A DNA stretch of 8,876 nt from Nocardiopsaceae bacterium. GTDB taxonomy: Bacteria; Actinomycetota; Actinomycetes; Streptosporangiales; Streptosporangiaceae. Positions within the stretch are counted from its first letter, which is position 1; each line of letters opens with the position of its first letter. Positions 6,561 to 8,876 of the stretch are shown here, one piece after another. The stretch is taken from assembly GCA_031254715.1 (NCBI GenBank), contig JAIRTY010000430.1:1-8876 (forward strand). The letters run 5' to 3'. Made by a program: the position numbers and the translations under genes. The notes under the pieces are model-generated. The model ran no database searches, was not told the origin of the DNA, and saw only the letters and a list, made by a program, of their open reading frames with translations.

Positions 6561-6597
6561 CAGGACGCCCGGGCCCGCCCGGGCTGCGGACATCCTG
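6561..6597 (+). terminator. Hairpin terminator after the DUF421 gene
   Basis: GCCCGGGC occurs twice (6567-6574 and 6577-6584) and can fold on itself as a 7-bp stem with a 4-base loop. CAGGA (6561-6565) and TCCTG (6593-6597) can pair outside it. It starts 9 bases after the TAG stop at 6549-6551. No T-run follows. Confidence 0.5.
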
Positions 6598-6605
6598 CGG
6601 TGAGC

Positions 6606-6619
6606 GTGACGCGGGTCAC
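6606..6619. promoter_or_regulatory. Inverted repeat GTGAC-N4-GTCAC upstream of fadE5
   Basis: GTGAC (6606-6610) and GTCAC (6615-6619) are perfect complements around GCGG. It lies about 20 bases upstream of the putative -35 box, where an activator or an auxiliary repressor dimer could bind. Its sequence differs from the two TTAC-type palindromes downstream but it has the same 5-4-5 geometry. Confidence 0.4.
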
Positions 6620-6637
6620 AACGGCTCGCACCTCCGG

Positions 6638-6651
6638 TTACCAGCGGGTAA
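6638..6651. promoter_or_regulatory. Operator candidate 1: TTACC-AGCG-GGTAA
   Basis: Perfect 5-bp arms around a 4-base centre. It overlaps the proposed -35 element TTACCA (6638-6643) of fadE5. The size and symmetry are typical of a homodimeric helix-turn-helix repressor such as a TetR-family regulator of lipid catabolism. No such regulator is encoded in the window. Confidence 0.5.
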
Positions 6652-6665
6652 GATCAGCTCATAAT
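6638..6665 (+). promoter_or_regulatory. Candidate fadE5 promoter
   Basis: TTACCA (6638-6643) and CATAAT (6660-6665) are 16 bases apart. CATAAT matches the -10 consensus at five of six positions and sits in a conspicuous AT-rich patch (CATAATAAG) in a GC-rich region. The predicted start of transcription, near 6672, gives a leader of about 37 bases before ATG 6709. The -35 element matches poorly, consistent with a regulated promoter. Confidence 0.5.
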
Positions 6666-6668
6666 AAG

Positions 6669-6682
6669 TTACTGCCGAGTAG
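6669..6682. promoter_or_regulatory. Operator candidate 2: TTACT-GCCG-AGTAG
   Basis: The four inner bases of each arm (TACT/AGTA) are perfectly complementary; only the outermost pair fails. It shares the form TTACYNNCGRGTAR with operator candidate 1, and the centres are 31 bp apart. It would cover the predicted fadE5 transcription start, a classical repression position. Confidence 0.5.
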
Positions 6683-6708
6683 CTACCTGCGGAGAGTACC
6701 GGGGCGTT

Positions 6709-8544
6709 ATGGGTCACTACAAGAGCAACCTCCGCGACATCGAGTTCAACCTGTTCGAGGTGCTCCGCCGGCAGGAGGTGCTGGGCGCCGGGCCGTTCGC
6801 CGAACTCGACGCCGAGACCGCCCGCGGCATCCTGGCCGAGGTGAACCGGCTGGCCACCGGCCCGCTCGCGGAGTCGTTCGCGGATGCCGACCGCAACCCG
6901 CCGGTGTTCGACCCCGCGTCGGGGTCGGTCCGGATGCCGGAGTCGTTCGCGAAGTCGTTCCGCGCCTTCACCGACGCCGAGTGGTGGCGGCTGGACCTGC
7001 CAGCCGAGCTCGGCGGCACCCCAGCCCCCCGGTCGCTGTGCTGGTCGGTGGCCGAGCTGATCCTGGGCGCCAACCCCGCCGTGTGGATGTACGGCAGCGG
7101 CCCGTCCATGGCCAAGGTGCTGTGGTGGCTCGGCACCCCGGAGCAGAAGCGCTTCGCCCAGCAGGCGGTCGAGCGGAACTGGACCGCGACCATGGTGCTG
7201 ACTGAGCCGGACGCCGGCTCGGACGTGGGCGCCGGCCGCACCCGGGCGGTCGAGCAGCCCGACGGCAGCTGGCACCTGGAGGGCGTCAAGCGGTTCATCA
7301 CCAGTGCTGAGCACGACATGACCGAGAACATCTTCCACCTGGTGCTGGCCCGCCCGGAGGGGCACGGGCCCGGCACCAAGGGGCTGTCGATGTTCCTGGT
7401 CCCCAAGTACCTGGTGGGCGAAGACGGCACCATCGGCGAGCGCAACGGCGTTGAGGTCACCAACGTCGAGCACAAGATGGGGCTGAAGGCCTCCACCACC
7501 TGCGAGCTGACCTTCGGCGCCACCCGGCCAGCGGTCGGCACGCTGATCGGCGGCGTCCACGACGGCATCAAGCAGATGTTCGTGGTGATCGAGAACGCCC
7601 GGATGATGGTCGGCACCAAGGCGATCGCCACCCTGTCCACCGGCTACCTGACCGCGCTGGAGTTCGCCCGGACCCGGGTGCAGGGAGCCGACCTCACCCA
7701 GCTGACCGACAAGACCGCCCCCCGGGTGACGATCATCCACCACCCGGACGTGCGGCGGCTGCTGATGACCCAGAAGGCCTATGCCGAGGGCATGCGCGCG
7801 CTGGTGCTGTACACCGCCAGCCTGCAGGACGCGCATCAGGTCGCCGACGCCGGCGGGACCAGCGATGAGGCGGCCGCCGAGCGGAACGAGCTGCTGCTGC
7901 CGGTGGTCAAGGGGGCCGGCTCGGAACGCGCCTACGAGGTGCTCACGGCCTCGCTGCAGACGCTCGGCGGGTCCGGCTTCCTGCAGGACTACCCGGTCGA
8001 GCAGTACATCAGGGACGCCAAGATCGACAGCCTGTACGAGGGCACCACCGCCATCCAGGGCCTGGACCTGTTCTTCCGCAAGATCCTGCGGAACGAGGGG
8101 CGCGCGCTCACGTCCCTGCTGGACACGATCAGGGAGTTCGCCGCGAGCGAGTCCGGCAACGGCCGGCTCAAGCCCGAGCGCGCCGCGCTGGCCCAGGGCG
8201 CCGAGGACGTGGCGGCCATGGCGGACGCGATGACCGGGTACGCGCTGGCCGCGCTGGAGCGGCCGGCCGAGATCTACCGGACGGGCCTGAACACCACCCG
8301 GTTCCTGATGGCCCTTGGTGATCTGGTGATCGGATGGCTGCTGGCCCGGCAGGCTGAGGTGGCGATAGCCGCCCTGGACGACGCCGAGCGCTCCCGCAAC
8401 CCGCAGGACCAGGCCTTCTACCAGGGCAAGCTGGCGACGGCCCGGTTCTTCGCACAGACCGTGCTGCCGCGGCTGGCGGCCGACCGGCAGGCGGCCGAAG
8501 AGACCACCCTCGACCTGATGGAACTGCCCGAGGAAGCGTTCTAG
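6709..8544 (+). CDS. fadE5: FadE5-type acyl-CoA dehydrogenase
   Basis: This 611-residue protein has the same length as I recall for mycobacterial FadE5 and aligns with it from end to end by eye: the N-terminus (M-HYKSN-RD--FNLFEV), DRNPPVFDP (61-69), VLTEPDAGSDVGAGRT (163-178), GVKRFITSA (192-200), NVEHKMGLK (252-260), ARMMVGTKAIATLSTGYL (297-314), LGGSGFLQDYP (419-429), DSLYEGTTAIQ (440-450), and the MEL-EEAF-like end. Glu444 in YEGTT is the expected catalytic base, at the position of FadE5 Glu447. After the ACAD core (to about 460) comes the extra helical C-terminal domain of this subfamily. The enzyme performs the first, FAD-dependent step of beta-oxidation on a broad range of fatty acyl-CoAs in the cytoplasm. 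GGGG 4 bases upstream of ATG, or GGAGAG (6691-6696) 12 bases upstream, may be the ribosome binding site. Its promoter region carries palindromic operator candidates. No thiolase or hydratase gene is adjacent in the window. Confidence 0.95.
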   Translation: MGHYKSNLRDIEFNLFEVLRRQEVLGAGPFAELDAETARGILAEVNRLATGPLAESFADADRNPPVFDPASGSVRMPESFAKSFRAFTDAEWWRLDLPAELGGTPAPRSLCWSVAELILGANPAVWMYGSGPSMAKVLWWLGTPEQKRFAQQAVERNWTATMVLTEPDAGSDVGAGRTRAVEQPDGSWHLEGVKRFITSAEHDMTENIFHLVLARPEGHGPGTKGLSMFLVPKYLVGEDGTIGERNGVEVTNVEHKMGLKASTTCELTFGATRPAVGTLIGGVHDGIKQMFVVIENARMMVGTKAIATLSTGYLTALEFARTRVQGADLTQLTDKTAPRVTIIHHPDVRRLLMTQKAYAEGMRALVLYTASLQDAHQVADAGGTSDEAAAERNELLLPVVKGAGSERAYEVLTASLQTLGGSGFLQDYPVEQYIRDAKIDSLYEGTTAIQGLDLFFRKILRNEGRALTSLLDTIREFAASESGNGRLKPERAALAQGAEDVAAMADAMTGYALAALERPAEIYRTGLNTTRFLMALGDLVIGWLLARQAEVAIAALDDAERSRNPQDQAFYQGKLATARFFAQTVLPRLAADRQAAEETTLDLMELPEEAF

Positions 8545-8599
8545 CCGCGCTGGATTTATCCGGTCGCAGCGGGGGCGGGCCGCCTGGCAGGCTGGCGCC

Positions 8600-8876
8600 G
8601 TGGCCGATCGCCAATTCTCCGATGCCCGCCTCGCCGCGCTGTATGACCTGTTCTGCCCGTGGGAACCGCGCGGCGACTCGGGCTTCTACCTGCCGTTGGC
8701 GATGGCAGCGGAGTCGGTGCTCGATGTCGGATGCGGGACCGGCATGCTGCTGCACAAGGCGCGGGAGGCCGGGCACCGTGGGCGGCTGTGCGGCCTCGAC
8801 CCGGCCCCCGGGATGCTGGCGCAGGCCCGGCGCCTGGCTGACATCGAGTGGGTGCCGGGGGAGGCGGCCGCCGCCG
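8600..8876 (+). CDS. Class I SAM-dependent methyltransferase (partial, 3' end off the window)
   Basis: GTG 8600 opens a frame with no stop to the window end (92 codons). The N-terminus reads MADRQFSDARLAALYDLF, followed by FYLPLAMAAESVLDVGCGTGML. VLDVGCGTG (about 42-50) is motif I for S-adenosylmethionine binding. An acidic residue in GLDPAPGMLAQAR (about 69-81) fits motif II, which holds the ribose hydroxyls. This is the N-terminal half of a Methyltransf_11/25-type Rossmann fold; the acceptor substrate cannot be inferred. It begins 55 bases after the fadE5 stop on the same strand with no clear terminator between them, so read-through is possible. A weak AGG 8 bases upstream is the only ribosome-binding candidate. 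A palindrome GCCTG-G-CAGGC (8582-8592) lies just before the start. Confidence 0.85.
   Translation, partial: MADRQFSDARLAALYDLFCPWEPRGDSGFYLPLAMAAESVLDVGCGTGMLLHKAREAGHRGRLCGLDPAPGMLAQARRLADIEWVPGEAAAA

Noticed and set aside
6616..7836. A 406-residue minus-strand open frame covering the fadE5 promoter and coding region
   Set aside because: No recognisable domain; the plus strand matches FadE5 along its full length and the frame would run through the promoter and operators.
8582..8592. Palindrome GCCTGGCAGGC between fadE5 and the methyltransferase as a terminator
   Set aside because: The centre is a single base, so it cannot form a useful RNA hairpin loop with the full stem, and it lies only 7 bases before the next start codon.

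Overview
The window is very GC-rich with strong G/C preference at third codon positions. It carries an LCP-family cell-wall protein and two mycobacterial-style acyl-CoA dehydrogenases, one of them a close relative of FadE5. This points to a chromosomal segment of a high-GC actinobacterium. I see no tRNA, rRNA, insertion sequence, CRISPR array or phage gene.

Left part (1-3535). A possible leftward gene start lies at the edge (1-72). After a 250-base gap with one hairpin come two rightward genes: a CapD-like extended SDR sugar-nucleotide enzyme (323-1642) and a 105-residue helical protein with a collagen-like EPGTPG tail (1695-2012). These converge on a leftward LytR-CpsA-Psr gene (2045-3535). 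The two facing stop codons sit inside one shared inverted repeat. The genes of known family suggest envelope polysaccharide synthesis and attachment.

Middle (3593-6597). A leftward 729-residue acyl-CoA dehydrogenase is made of two fused ACAD units, like the long mycobacterial FadE proteins. It ends in a strong hairpin, so it is probably transcribed separately from the LCP gene. Divergent from it is a DUF421/YetF-type membrane protein (5982-6551) with atypical codon use, followed by a hairpin terminator.

Right part (6598-8876). A FadE5-like acyl-CoA dehydrogenase (6709-8544) has a promoter region with three 14-bp inverted repeats spaced 31-32 bp apart. Two of them share the pattern TTACYNNCGRGTAR and flank a CATAAT -10 box, which suggests control by a dimeric (TetR-like) repressor. 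A class I SAM-dependent methyltransferase begins at 8600 and runs off the window.

Overall this is ordinary accessory or housekeeping actinobacterial sequence: lipid beta-oxidation enzymes next to cell-envelope genes. I found no clearly new multi-gene system. The best leads are the fadE5 operator array, the altered active-site motif in the CapD-like enzyme, the collagen-tailed small protein, and the foreign-looking DUF421 gene.
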